64,000 bases of DNA from contig PZJY01000003.1 in the NCBI GenBank assembly GCA_031472005.1, positions 1,860,001 to 1,924,000 on the forward strand, in the 5' to 3' direction. Shown one piece after another: positions 1-12,278 of this stretch (the stretch's first letter is position 1; every line of letters begins with the position of its first letter). The position numbers and the translations under genes are program-made. The DNA comes from Tetracladium setigerum (Eukaryota > Ascomycota > Leotiomycetes > Helotiales). The notes beneath the pieces were generated by a model. The model saw nothing but the letters and a program-made list of their open reading frames with translations, was not told the DNA's origin and ran no database searches.

Positions 1-2
1 TC

Positions 3-695
3 GATGCTCCGGACTCATCTGCTGTGGGTGGATTGATGCAAGACTCATTCCTTGCACTCGATCATCCAACAACTAGCAGCAACTCGACGACTTGGACAGA
101 TAGCATTGACCTTGGAGACATGGCATGGAGCTCGACAAGCATTTTCCCTCCTATCCCGGAGTCCATTTGCACCAATTTTTCAGTGGAAGCGGCACCTATA
201 CAACACCAGGAAGTCGTCGAACATCAAATGGCGGCATTTGATGATCTATCATTCCCTCAGGATACCTTTAATACTCCAAACCTTCCTGCTGTTCTTGAAG
301 AAAACATGCAAGTTGACGACAATACCGCAGCGATGGATGCGATTGCCTTGGAACAGTCCATATCAACCTTCAATGCATCAGACGACCCTTTCATGGGATG
401 GGCCAGTAAGAGGGCAAGTCATTTGTTTGACGATTATGGGTGGGTGCTGTCTCATGTCGAAGCACTTTGAGGACTAAGCCAAGTTGGAGAAATCTCCATA
501 TAAGATACTTCAGATGGAAGCCTGCTCATGCCAGAAACCTCCTGCGTAGATATTGGATCGATATCCTTCTGTATGGCTGTCTTCAGAAGCCTGTTCGCCA
601 CCAGTGCAGACAGAGATGCCATCAGACTCAGCATAGGAAAAATGGATGATGGAAGCCAACATGGCTACCTCGTAGAGAATGGAACTCTACAATAA
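3..695 (+). CDS. 3' part of an unrecognised protein (5' end outside window)
   Basis: The reading frame is already open at the left window edge and no start is visible, so this is a partial gene. Exon code runs to 405, where a consensus GTAAGA donor lies in phase 1. An intron of 108 nt with a CTAAG branch-like motif and a TACTTCAG acceptor ends at 513, and the last exon 514-695 stays in frame to TAA. Without splicing the frame would stop at 470. The visible protein is about 195 residues. The first part is Ser/Thr/Asp-rich and low in structure, like the linker or activation region of a fungal transcription factor. The last exon looks folded, with two Cys. No domain is recognisable, so the transcription-factor idea is only a guess. 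Confidence 0.6.
406..513 (+). other. Intron near the 3' end of the first gene
   Basis: Donor GTAAGA at 406, CTAAG branch-like motif and acceptor TTCAG ending at 513. Splicing restores an open frame to 695, whereas read-through ends at 470. Inferred from sequence only. Confidence 0.55.
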
Positions 696-2361
696 GAGCT
701 GGCGAGTTTGGAGGCTGTGTATTGTTACGAAGGCATATCAAAGCTATCTTGAAAGACCTCAAACTCGCTTGTCGCGTCGACGTGGGAACTGTGGGTTGTA
801 GAGGGAGACACTTGACCTCAACAGCGCCTTGTCGCTGTCTGTAAGATAATAGAGCATTAGATTTGAAGAAACAGAGATAGAAAGCATCGGAAATCTAAAA
901 ACTATTGATCCCTTTGCCGTTTCTGTGCATTCCAACAACATTCTCCTTGCACGTAATGGGCTCCTTAGCAATTCTCATTCAGCCTCGGTAGACCTTCCCG
1001 AGTTGAGTTCAGTTCGAGTCTTTTCAACTTGCAATAGTACTGTCCATGTACAAAACATAAATTTCAATCTTGTTCATAAACTAACTTTCCACATTTGATA
1101 GGTTGTCGAATGGTGCAGACGGATGCTTTCCTCGGACACTTTCGTTTGCAACTAAGTAGGTTCGGATTATTCGGGAGACATGGAGTATTGAGTGGGACTA
1201 GCTGTTCATAGGTTCTCCTTTCACCTTCAACTGCGGGTGATTTTTCGTCAGTGATGGGTACGACAGGCGTAGAGGAGATCATTCCGACGGTCTTAGCAAC
1301 TTCCCTTTGTTGTTTTTTTCGACTTCGGCTGGCTTCTAGCTATTCAGATGGCGACTTTTTGCTTCGTAAGTCTACCAACCCCTCTTACTTACCATTTCTT
1401 GAATATTTCTAACTTCTCCCTTCGAAAAGAGTACCACTCACCCAAGTCACTCATTCATCATCACTGCGTATTTGGAATTTTAGAAAAGCCAATTTTTCGG
1501 CATAATATTAATATATTTGGAAAGAAGATGAATAATCATGGGATATTGGATTGCCAGATTCTCGTTGCTGGGTTACATACACAGCGGTCTGGCAAAATTT
1601 TCTTCTCGGATAGGGCAGTTTACGTCTTTCATCCTGATAGGCTGTGGTGTATGGTTTAACGGAAACAAAGACATTCATTCAATTTGCTCGCGATTTGTGA
1701 ACTGTGATGATCCTGCTCTGTCATGTGCTGTGTTTTGTTCTGAAAACTTCAATTGTGTTGGGGCCAGTAGAATTCACCACGTCCACTTGGATCTAGACCT
1801 CTGGTACTGTACTGTACTGTACTGCGTCCGGATCTGTTACCGACTACCGGCTCCTTACATGTACAGACCACCATTATTCTCCCCAGAACTGATTCGTTAG
1901 ATACAAATTATGCATGAGAGCTTACCACCTGGTCAGTCAGCCGTGTATTAGATAGTTACGAGCCCCGTAACCGCTGCTCCGTCAGTATGACATGGCAGGA
2001 TGTCTTGGCGTCGAACCTCCTTTTGTACTCAAAGGCTACCTACTTACTCTATGAGGATAAACAAACTAGTGACACAAATTGAAAGCTTGGATTATCGTCG
2101 AGGAAGGACAAGTAGTGGATAACATAGTGTATAAATTATAATAATATAGTCAGACATTATTCAAATCCAACAAAGAAAAAGCACAAACTCTTTTCTTCAT
2201 TTAGAGCACTTCCTTTCCTGAATACCAAAACGCTACTCTAATTTCTTTCTCATCCGTAAAAACTGTGTCTTATCTCAAATGTTGCATCATTAAATCATTA
2301 CCATTGTATAGCACACACGCCATTATCCATCCATCCATCTATCCCATCCCATCCTTCCATC
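696..2361. other. Intergenic, no gene seen
   Basis: Small open frames on both strands (for example 1348-1900) have no recognisable composition, start context or splice pattern. The stretch holds four TACTG units at 1805-1824 and a CCAT-rich run around 2324-2355. It is bounded by two gene 3' ends, so it probably contains both terminators. Confidence 0.6.
1805..1824. repeat. (TACTG)4 microsatellite
   Basis: Four perfect tandem copies of TACTG in non-coding sequence. Confidence 0.9.
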
Positions 2362-4889
2362 TCAACAACTTTTCCTTTCACCTCCCGCCCCCAAAACCCT
2401 TGCCAAACTCAGCGACGACTTCTTCTTCTCCTTATAAGTGACAACATTAATCTTCTTCTTCTTCGCACCACCAGCATAATCCGCATAATCCCCAATACTC
2501 GTAGCCGCCTCCCATAAGCCCAACAAATTGTTCGGTTGGACCTTCACACCGGCGTATAGTCGTATTCCGAGGTTTGGCCGGAGGGAACTCTCCATGGCTT
2601 CGATCCATTGGAGGAGTTCGGCGGCTTCGGGTGGTGATGGTGAGGAAGAGGATGATGAGGATGGGTGGTCAAGTGGTGGGGTGGAGGAGGAGGAGGAGGA
2701 GGATAACGGGAAGAGTGGGGTTGAGGATGAGGAGGATGATGTGGATGGGATGGAGGGTGGTGGTGCTGACGAGATGCGTTCGATGAAGATTAGTTGGGTG
2801 GGATTGGTGCCTTTGCCGGGGAGGAATAGAGTTCCCTGTGTGTGTGAATATTTTGTTAGTTTGTACCAAGGTAGCAATGGAAGAAAGAAAATATGGAGAT
2901 AGATATATGTAGTAGTGGAGAATGAAGGAAAGAACGCAATAAAAGGAAGAGGAGTGACTACACACCTCATGTAAATTTGCAACCACGGCTTTTCCAGCAT
3001 CCACTCTCATCTCCTCTCCCCCTTGAAGATTTATTCCCCCTTCCCTCGCCACTTTCCTCAACGCCTCGCTCTTCTCACCCACAATACACACGCAAATGTT
3101 CCTCCACCTCCACTCCGGAAATCCCCTCTCATCAGATAAAACGTGCAAACTATCCTTCAAACTCGTGATCGTCGCCAACAAGCCCTCCTTCTTCCCAGCA
3201 AGCCCAATACCACTAGTATTTGGTACATAGATTGAAAATAAAATACGAATTCGTCGCGGTGGTTGTCGCAAATCCTGACGCAGCGAATGACCGGAAGTAA
3301 GGAAGTCAGAAGGGGGAAGGTAATTGCTGAGTATCGGGTATGGTTATATTCATTTGGCTGGATGTGGTATTCAGCTGATACCATGCGAGGAAAGCCAGGT
3401 CGATCGATAGGGAAATGTTTGGTGAAGATTTGCTTTGGAGGTAAAAGTTCGAGTTGGCCGAGTTTGGAGCTTGTTTCTTGGAGTTTGACACCTAAGAGGG
3501 CTTCTGCTTTGCGGAGGAGGGGCGTTTGACGACCGCCGTGTAATGAGTGGGTGCGGTGGTGCTCAGGCGGGTCTGAGTCGGAAATTTGAGAGGCTTCTTC
3601 AACTATATTGCCGATGGCAGCGAAGGGTGATTTGGAACGTTCGAGTATTGGGCTGGATTTGTTGATTCCTGAAATGGATGAGCTTTCGGAACCTTGTCTT
3701 GCTTTCGTTCCATCGTCCAGCCGAGGATCTGAAGTAGCGGAATGTTGTCTTGATTTTGTTCTCTCAAAATCTACCTGCATTGAGTTCTGTTGCTGACCAT
3801 AAATGTTTGAATAAGGTGGAGGTTGTGTACTCAGTGATGTTGAAGACTGCTGTCTTCCCTTCTCACTGAACATGCGTGGTGATGACCGGCCAGCTTCTTC
3901 CACAAGAGGTAAAGGAATAACAAACGATTCAGCTTCTACAATGGGGACTTCTTTCTCCTCCTCCTCCCACCAATCGTCAGACGTTGGCGTCATACTTCTG
4001 TTTGAAGAGAAATGACTGCCAGCGTAGGCGTAATCATCTTTCACGGCATTTGATCTGATCTTTTCAATCCATTTCGAGATACGGCTTGATCTCGTTTCAT
4101 CGTGTTCCGTCCGGGGAGAGGGAGGTTCTTCATGGTGGCGAGCCGGTAACATTGCCCATTCTTGCATATTTGCTCCTTGTATTGGTGGTATACTTTCATT
4201 ACAGAGACTATCACAGACGGTCTCGGCGTAGGTCGAAAGGTTCCCCAGATATCTATCTAGATTGAACTCCGTTGTTGATCTTTGGTTTGCCCCTTTTGGT
4301 AGCTGTCGCTGCAAGCGCGCGATCTCGGTCAAGATTTGTGTTGTATCTTCCTTGATGGCGGAGGTATCCTGGCGAATTTCGCGTGTATCAGCTTTCGTTT
4401 CTTTTACCAGAGTCCTATTTTCGAACGTCAGCCATCAGCGGCCTATCAACGGGATTGAAGTTTGGGGGAGACAAACAAAGCAACCATATCCAAAGCAATT
4501 TCCAACGCGGACTTGTGAGCCTCCAGATTACTCCTCAACTTCCCCATGTCCTCATTCCCAATCGACGCCCACCTGGCAGCCTTGCCCATCTTGACGCCAT
4601 CATGTTTCTCCAGCACTCTCTCAATTTCAACAACCACATCTGTGCAGTTCGTCACAATTCCAGTGATCTGTCTCTTCAACGATAAAGGGAACGTCTCATT
4701 TTCCGGGTTCGAAGCATCGTCAGCAAGGAGATCCAGGACCGTCTTTAGCGATAACAGCTCTCGGGACACGGCATCCAGATCTCGGCGCGCGCCTCGCACA
4801 TCTCGCACGAACTTGGTGACAGCGACGGAGCTTTTAGCGATCGCGGCCGTCAACGACACACAAGATGCGGTGATAGTGAGGGGATCCAT
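2362..4889 (-). CDS. PigL_N (fungal STAND-type N-terminal) domain protein
   Basis: Four exons: 4889-4477, 4414-3382, 3274-2966 and 2835-2362. All junctions have GT..AG ends and phases that sum to 742 aa. The N-terminus (MDPLTITASCVSLTAAIAK, then VRGARRDLDAVSRELLSLK) matches the helical domain first named in azaphilone cluster protein L and found at the front of many fungal NLR/STAND-like proteins. It is followed by a coiled-coil stretch rich in DT and EI repeats (about residues 140-170), a long Ser-rich disordered centre, and a C-terminal globular part (about 480-600). A Ser/Pro run and a Lys-rich tail close the protein. No NACHT or NB-ARC motif is visible, so it is not a full STAND NTPase. 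The intron 3381-3275 is placed by phase and branch motif and is the least certain junction. The function is unknown. Confidence 0.75.
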
Positions 4890-5980
4890 CTGATCCTCGA
4901 GAGAGGGAAGGAAAAGAAGGAATGAAGATGAGGGTTATCCATGGTTTGCGAAATTATTGAAATTTGCTGCTGCTGTTGGTTTGGGGTGGTGTGGTGTGTT
5001 GGTATCTTCATCCAGCCTCGCAAGTTCGGCCCAGCATCATGCAGGGGAATATGCAGCAAATACCCGGGAGCCACAGCGCCAATCTCCACCTCTGGTTGCG
5101 GGAGGCGTGGTTCGTTCGTGGGGGCTCTGATTACGGGAGAAGTTCGGGAGAAGTTCCCCGGGAGATATTCCCAGTGCTCTGGATGATCGATCCAACAACT
5201 TGGAAATCCGCTCAGGGCATCAAAGCAAATAGTCAAAAGACGAGGGCTTGTAACGTTACGGAGTAGTGGGGATAACTATGGATGCATGGACCGCTCAGTC
5301 GTCAATAATTAATTACCACGCGATCACAGGATCAAGACAGTACAAGCAACAAAAAGTAATTGAAAGTCCGCCGGGGATTATAAAGGAGGTACGGATACAG
5401 GTAAAGAATGGTGGACGAATAGGGGCAGTCAACAACTGCGCCTCCTCAAACACATGCGCCCGCTCTAATGAAGTAAAATCCCCGGTTGGTGTGCAGGAAG
5501 AACGCACATGTTCATGTATCAGTCTCTCGGGGAAGGGAGGAACTGAGGCGTTCTACGCAGTTGTTTTGGAGTTTGGAATAAGCGCAAGGGGTGCTGACTC
5601 CACGTATTTTCAACCCGTTCCATGAATCTTGTCACTCGCCGGTGTAAGAGAAGAAACAAGGGATTAGGAATTGAACGGATAGGCAGATTTCCAACAAAAA
5701 CATCGCTTGTCGATAAATAATCCAATTGCAGGCTAGGTACATAGTGGCGAAGCGGAAAAGAAGAAGCTAGCACTTGCTAACCTCAAACCAAACAACACTT
5801 CAATTAGATACCGGAAGTACGAAGACAAACACACCAGGACGCTTCATTACTATTGCATTATATCGCTTTCAACTTACCAGCTTTGAATATAGATATACAA
5901 GGAATGCCCTACCTGAATAGGAACCTACCCCAGGTCAAAACTGTAGAATATTTTCAACTCTGCCCCCTTTTCAACCTACC
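4890..5980. other. Intergenic, no gene seen
   Basis: This is the upstream region of the PigL_N protein (minus strand) plus the 3' flank of the CLPTM1 homologue. Open frames here are short, lack good starts and show no family resemblance. Confidence 0.6.
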
Positions 5981-8149
5981 TCACTTCCTCTTGTTCGCCT
6001 TTCCCTTCTTCTCACTGCCTGTAACCTTAGCAACAGCCTCCTTCGCCTTTTCGGCTCCCTCACTCCCCACAGCCACGCTAGCATCCGCACCCGGAATGCT
6101 AGTCAGCGGCTTGTTCGCCAACTTCTCTTCAACCTCTTCATCATCGCCTCCTTGACCAAACTCATTGACTCTGGTGTAATCAACCTTGTACTTGTAGCTT
6201 TGATACAAGTAAACAAAGAAGATCACATCGTCTCTCAGTGTAGCCAGACGGTGAAGGGTAGGCATCTTGATGGTGAAAGCGAAGAGATCGTCGATGAATG
6301 TGTTGAGGAATTTGTAGGTCATGGCCTTAGCGGGCATGTGTGCGACGGATTTGAGACGGTAGTTGATGTAGAGGGATGGGACCATCATGAGGAAGCCATA
6401 GGCGTAGACGGAACCCACAAGGGTAGCGATAATGAATGAGTACCATGACTTGTGAGTCTCATACTTCAGAGAGTAAGCGGCGTAGGCTAGAAGAAGGGGA
6501 ACTGCGACGATGTAGACGTATTGGAAAGCTACGGCGTCGTATTCTTTGGTTTTTTCTTCGGTCTCGGAAAGCACGTGCTTATCCTCGAATGTGACGGTGT
6601 ATGGCAGCCATCCATCGGGCGTTGGGCGAAGGCGCACATCAACGACGGTAGTGATTTTCCAGAATTCAAGTGCGATACCCATTCCTTGAGAGAAGAGAAT
6701 CATCCAGCCTGTGGAATTAGCGGTGCAGTGTAAGGTTCATGGGGATACTTACTAGTGTTGTCATTATTGTCAAGCAAGTACAAGAAAATAACAAGTTGCA
6801 TGAAAACGTTCATGAGAATAGATCGAACTGAGATGCCAACGTTGTTCTTCTTGTTGCGGTAATGACTGATATCGGACTTGAAAGCCAACATCTCGAAGAT
6901 CATGTGGAAGATACTGACGACAACGGTTGTAGCGAGGAGGTAGATATTGGTATCGAGTAAAACCTCCTTGACCATCTCAAATTCACTGCCATCTCCACCA
7001 CCGGGGCTGGACTTGCCCTGGGCAGCATCGCGAGCAGTCTGCTTAGCACCTTCATCTAGAGCTGACATGGTGCCGAACTTCCAGTATGCAAGATTGTAGA
7101 GATCAATGTGGATTGGAAGTTCTGTGACCGTAGAGTTCAAAGTTTGCATTTGGCTCTTGAGTTGCCAGAATGAATTGACGTAGAGGATGGGGTAATACCA
7201 GCCATTCTGTCCCGTGGCATCTCTAGCTCCCGTTGCTTCCAATTGAACGTATTGACGAGTTGCTGGATGTAGACCTGGGTATCCGAGTTCTCCAGAATCT
7301 GGAATAAATTGCAAGGTAAAATTGGGGTGGTAGTGCGAGTTAATGATCGGCCCTGTTGGGACTTCTTCAACCTCCTAGATAATTTTAGTCAGCACTTCCA
7401 CTGGTCCCACGAGAAAATACGCACCTCTCCAGTTTCATCCTTTGCAGCCAGCAAATTCTTAGTCTTCTTTATTTTCTTCTGGGCAATATATTGGGTGAAC
7501 GGGTGGGCGAAATGGAAAGCTCTGGCAGGGTCGAATCCTTGAACCGAAGGATCCAGTTTAGAACCGGCCAGACCGATATAAAAGTGTCCCCACAGAGTTC
7601 CATTATTCTGCACCTCCTTTGGCACCTTGAACTTCTTGTCTACCGTCCTCTTCTCCTTGGAATCCCCAAACCCAAAGTCCTTCTCCTCAAGAATGATCCG
7701 CTCCTTCTCCACACGATCCAAAGGCTGGAGAGCAAAAGTGGGAGAAACCACAATCACCACATCCAACGGACTATCCGTAGGCCACATGGGAGCGAGCCTT
7801 TGCGGAATGGGGTTGTAGCTTGCGCCTTCGTTGAGGGAATTGGGACGAGCCTCGAATGGTGGGATAGCGAGATTATTGGCAGGCATCTTGATGATCTCGC
7901 CAGCGTCGCCCGTCGTAGCAACTTCCCCAGCATTTTTGGGAAACAGTTTTCCCATCACGAATTGCATTCCAATAAAGATGGCTATACCCTGCATAGCAGA
8001 CTTCATCATGGGCTGTAGAACGGGGGTGTTGTTAGCATTCATTGCATTTGAAGCTTGACAGAAGCTGTAGTGTATTGTACACTTACACTGATCCCACCAT
8101 CCTGTTGCGCCGCAGCTACCGCAGCGGGAGGAGCTGCTGGAGCAGGCAT
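5981..8149 (-). CDS. CLPTM1 family multi-pass membrane protein
   Basis: Exons 8149-8087, 8012-7425, 7374-6753 and 6708-5981 give 666 aa in frame. The start is the ATG of MPAPAAPPAAVAAAQQ. The protein has one N-terminal membrane segment (AIFIGMQFVMGKLF), a large luminal part, then a cluster of hydrophobic helices. The family signature is strong: PSLYINYRLKSVAHMP, LNTFIDDLFAFTIKMP, and a FRDD-like LRDDVIFFVYLYQ. The tail is Lys/Ala-rich and ends in KGKANKRK. Animal CLPTM1 and CLPTM1L are ER/Golgi membrane proteins linked to GABA-A receptor trafficking and lipid scrambling. The fungal role is not established; an ER function is inferred. It diverges from the LOG gene across about 630 bp. Confidence 0.95.
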
Positions 8150-8782
8150 CTTGAAAGTAACGATGAAGAATGGCGATGCGATCTCGATGTCGTTCGTCCT
8201 TGTTGTCGTGTCTTCTCGGTGGAGGCTCGAATATATTTCTTTTATGGCGACAGCGAACGGCAACGTAGTTGTCCGCGGCCTGGGGATGGAACCCCCAAAA
8301 TTCCATTGACCAGCCAATCACACTGTGACAGGCCGTCACCTCCCCGAACCGAAGCGGCCGCATGGCTGCAGGTCAAGAATGACGACAAAAAAGTCGCCGC
8401 CGCCCCAAATCTCACCCAAAAACATCAGCAGAATCTCTGACTTGATGATATTACAACACAGAGCAATTTCATGCAATTATAGAATATTAAATCCTTCACT
8501 CATTTCTCTAAGCCTGGGCAGACTCCACATCGCCGAGTTTTTGTGAAAATCCCTCACCTTCCAGACCTGGATTTCTTTCATCCACCTTTGGAAGAGTCAT
8601 ACAGTACTGGAGTGAATAGAGAGCCCGAGTCACTTTCGGTTTTGAAAGTAAACAAAACTTCACCGCTTAGACGAGTATAAATATCTCGCTCTTCTTGTCT
8701 CCTTCCTCCTCCTATTTTCCTAACAACCTTCTTCTACCGGCAACCTCTTCCTCAAAGACATTCCCAACAAAATCTAGCTATC
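8150..8782. promoter_or_regulatory. Divergent promoter of CLPTM1 homologue and LOG gene
   Basis: A 633-bp gap between two start codons facing away from each other. A TATAAATA box at 8676-8683 lies about 100 bp before the LOG ATG, followed by a pyrimidine-rich leader. No clear TATA box is seen on the CLPTM1 side. Confidence 0.6.
8676..8683 (+). promoter_or_regulatory. TATA box for LOG-family gene
   Basis: TATAAATA about 100 bp upstream of the ATG at 8783, followed by a CT-rich stretch typical of fungal transcription starts. Confidence 0.55.
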
Positions 8783-9638
8783 ATGGCAACTGAATCTTCC
8801 ACTGCAATGGAGTCCTCCTCCTCCTCCTCCTCCACCCCTAAGCCAACAGTGATCTGTGTCTTCTGTGGTGCCTCACCTGGAAAGAGCCCAGCACATATGG
8901 TATGTCACCCCTCAATCACTCTCTTCAATCTCATCTTCAATCCAAACTAACCTTTCACAGGAAGCAGCTCGATCCCTTGCTCAGGTCTTCCACGAAAAGA
9001 ACATTCAACTCGTCTATGGCGGTGGAACCGTTGGTATAATGGGAGAAGGTAAGACCCCCAACCCCCTTTCTACAATCTTTTTCAAACACTACACATACTA
9101 ACCCATCCACAGTCGCTCGTACACTCGTCAAGCTCTCCGGCCCTCCTCCGTCCACGGTATCATCCCCGCTCCCCTCGTCAAGTACGAACGCTCCGACATA
9201 AGCAGCACAATCCCTGACTCCTCCTTCACCGTTGACGCTGACGGCAAGCTCCTCCCCGCCTATGAAATGTACGGGAAGACCACTGTTGTCCCGTCGATGC
9301 ACGTCCGCAAGCAGATGATGGCCGAGGAGGTCATTGCTGGTGGCCCAGGTAGTGGCTTCATCGCACTTCCAGGTGGGTATGGAACTTTGGAGGAGTTGAT
9401 GGAGGTGGTTACGTGGAATCAGTTGGGTATTCACGAGCGCGGTGTGGTTGTTTATAATGTAGAGGGCTATTGGGATGGTTTACTGAGCTGGGTGAGAAAC
9501 AGTGTGGAGGCGGGTTTTGTGGGAGAAGGGAATAAGGCAATTATCAAGGAAGCAGTGGATGCAGAAGGGTGCGTGAAGGAGTTGAGGGAGTATGTCAATG
9601 CGAAGGGAAGGTTTAACTTGAGCTGGGGAAACAACTAG
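8783..9638 (+). CDS. LOG-family cytokinin riboside 5'-monophosphate phosphoribohydrolase, frame interrupted
   Basis: The family releases a nucleobase from a nucleoside 5'-monophosphate (lonely guy, lysine-decarboxylase-like fold). Exons are 8783-8899, 8961-9048 and 9113-9638. The Rossmann-like start (CVFCGASPGKSPAHM), the YGGGTVGIMGEVARTL segment and the catalytic PGGYGTLEE with its GSGFIALP approach are all present. After MGEVARTLVKLSGP the frame runs into a TAA, while the conserved SVHGIIPAPLVKYER continues in another frame. One base is missing between about 9141 and 9150 (GGCCCTCCTCC). Downstream, everything to WGNN is intact. With one base restored the protein would be about 243 aa, normal for the family. 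Sequencing error is likelier than decay, because all motifs are otherwise preserved. Confidence 0.85.
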
Positions 9639-10636
9639 GGATGGATTTAGCAGTTGATAGAGCCGGGACTTAGAGGTTGGGAATGGAAAAATGAGAAATG
9701 AGAAATGAATCGAGCAAAAATGGGGAAGGGTACATAAAAAAGGAGTTTGATGGTTCTCTACGGAAGAGACTAAAATGCATTGACGGGCTGTTCATGGGGA
9801 TGTAAAATACCTGAGTTTAGGACTGGAAAACGAATCCTCCAACTAGATTTACATTAGAAATGATACTTTCAAGATAGATTTTTGTTTTCCCGATACATGT
9901 GAAAAGTGCGTGGTCCATAGCACTATCTAAAAGAAATGGGTAGACGAGGCTGAAGAGTTCTAACCCATGTACAACAACGCTGTTGTCGTCGATCCGTAGA
10001 CTCGTAGCACATGTGTGAGCAGATGTCACTTGCGAACTCAAAACAGAATTGTGACAAATACCAAAACGCGAGGCAACGAAAATGCAAATATTCAAAAATC
10101 AAATGTCAAAAATCAAATGTCAAATGCGAACCCCCCGTTTAGTCGTAGAGAAATAGCCTTTCAACCCTGCTGCATGTTGTCTTGAAGCTAAATCAAGAAG
10201 AGGGTGTGAAGCGATCTGCAACATAGGTACCACCTAGTACAAATACCGTCTAGCACTAGCAGATGGTAGAAGTATTGAAAGGGTGAAGTGATCTTTTAGA
10301 TGTGGTAGTTCAGGAGATGGAGTGTTCCCCAAGTCCCCTAGAATTCGCAACCTGCAACAAAGTTTGGCGCTAACCATATTGTGACTGCCCTTCTCTAGAG
10401 GCCATATCTTAAACAAAACGCCAAGTCAGATAGACTGATAGAAAGGCGTTGGTTAAATACTCCATTCTGGGCATCCTTGATGCTCTCTAAAGAAAGAGAT
10501 GAAGGGAAGACAAGGAAACACTGATCGAAGTTCTGCATTTTTTTGTCTATGCATATTTTACAGATGACGGTCTAAGTCACACTCCCTTTTGACGCCCCTT
10601 TGACGCCCCAGACCCAACACTCATTCATGCCAACAT
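9639..10636. other. Intergenic between two convergent 3' ends
   Basis: No gene seen. A 14-bp unit (TCAAAAATCAAATG) is repeated twice plus a partial copy at 10092-10126. Both neighbours end here, so two terminators are expected. Confidence 0.6.
10092..10126. repeat. 14-bp tandem repeat, 2.5 copies
   Basis: Unit TCAAAAATCAAATG occurs at 10092-10105 and 10106-10119, followed by a partial copy. It lies in non-coding sequence. Confidence 0.8.
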
Positions 10637-11544
10637 CTAAGCATCAACTTCCATTCCATCGCCCTCGGCTGGAGCAGCCTCCTCCTCCTCATTGCCATCC
10701 GCCACCAAATCCACCCATTGCTTGACCGACTCGCCGTCGAAAAGTGTGAATTTCTCCACGGCCTTTGCGCCCGCCTTCTTGATGCCCACCACACCCACAC
10801 TAGTATTCTCCACGGTCAAGTCCTTATCCTGACTCAAACTCTCCTTCAAAGCCCTCAATCCATGCTTCACGAGATCTTCGCGTCCACAGTCCGCAAACTC
10901 CTCCATATGCCTCTCCAAATACGTCCTCGCCATCTGACTCCTCGCCCCAATAGCACAAGCAACCATCTCCTGTGTCATGCCTGACGGTTGGAACTCAAAC
11001 AGATGTGGTCCCGTCTCGTCAACACCCACGACTAGTAAGCCTACACCGTATGGGCGCTTGCCGTAGTGCTGAGTGTTGGTTTGTGCGCGGTCGCCGATGG
11101 CCGAGACGATGCGTTCGATGGGAATGGCGCGGCCGTAGGCCATGCGCGAAGAGAGGGACTGTTGCTTCATGAAATTTGAGAGGACGCGAGCGTCAGAGGC
11201 GAGACCGGCAAGGGCGACACCGAGATGTTCGTCTATGGCGATGACTTTCTTTTGGTATGAGGAGAGTTCTTCGGCATTGCGCTGAAAGAAGGAGCTTAGC
11301 TAGGTATATGGAATCGTAGTGAACGAGAGAAGGTATACCTTTACTGCCACAAGGACGGCGTGTGTCTTGCTGACTAGACCAACAACTACACTTCCCTGCT
11401 TGACTGCTTCACCGGCATATTCGACTTGGAAGATTCGGCCTTGGGGGGAGCTGGGGAGGGTTAGCTGGTGTTTGCGAGCTGCGAATGTTTGGGTGGAGGA
11501 ACTAACAAGGTGACCGAGTCGTTATCGTAGTTGTTCCGGAACAT
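10637..11544 (-). CDS. PRE5: 20S proteasome subunit alpha-6
   Basis: Exons 11544-11507, 11450-11339 and 11281-10637 give 264 aa. The start MFRNNYDNDSVTFSPQGR carries the proteasome alpha N-terminal signature, followed by FQVEYAGEAVKQGS, a small variation on the usual FQVEYALEA. Further matches to yeast Pre5 are AVKRNAEELSSYQKKVI, RPYGVGLLVVG, LFEFQPSG and AIGARSQMARTYLERHMEEF. Alpha subunits form the outer gating rings of the 20S core and have no active site. The acidic tail (EEEEAAPAEGDGMEVDA) is typical of fungal alpha-6. It diverges from VPS55 over 734 bp. Identification is firm. Confidence 0.97.
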
Positions 11545-12278
11545 CTTGACCGATTTATATCTTGAGATTGGCGGGTATCAAATTGAGGGAAAGGTGGGAG
11601 GAATTGGACTTGCGTTGAGGTGGTGATGGAGGGATTGTCTTTTGGTAGTATTTGGAGTAGAGTACCTGCCCTGCGTAGAGGCAGCGATGCTGATGAAGCT
11701 CCCGAACTTCGCGTTGGCAAGGGGTGACCGTAGAAACGACAAGGGTAGCTTGGGCGTGCCACGTGACATCAAAGTGACAAAGTGAGAGTGACAAAGTGAC
11801 CTGTCCCGGCGGTGGAATAGAGACAGACTTGAGAAATAGAAGATAATATGTTTTAAACAAATTTTATTTTAATACATCCAGATTCTCGAATCTTGCTTTC
11901 CTCAATACCTAGCTTTCAGCATAATTGTAAGATCTTACGACAACCAGAATAGCAGTTGTTTCCAGACGGCACTTGGCGTTTTGAGCCTCATGCGAACGGC
12001 GCGAGAGACGTCAGCTCCCAGCTGCCAGCAAGAGAGCAATCCAGCCGCAACAACATCACCACCCAACATCACTCGCCAGCCACGAAACTCTCCGCAAACT
12101 GACACCGAGGATCTAGGATCGCATTTCATACTGCATTGCGCCGGTTGATATAGAAATACGAGAATCTCACAACTGAAGCGCCGAGGAGGAATCGCATTCT
12201 GTTCCCAGCCTCGACCTGATCATCATTTGCACACAACTACCCCACGATCATAATCCATAATCCATCACAACCGCCAAA
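11545..12278. promoter_or_regulatory. Divergent promoter region of PRE5 and VPS55
   Basis: The gap of 734 bp lies between opposite start codons. No proteasome-associated control element (GGTGGCAAA-like) or TATA box stands out, and no gene is seen. Confidence 0.45.

Noticed and set aside
1348..1900. Two overlapping plus-strand open frames
   Set aside because: Unusual composition, overlapping frames and a microsatellite inside; no gene evidence.
2528..2902. Acidic plus-strand frame opposite the PigL_N gene
   Set aside because: It is the antisense of the Ser/Pro-rich coding exon and intron of the minus-strand gene.
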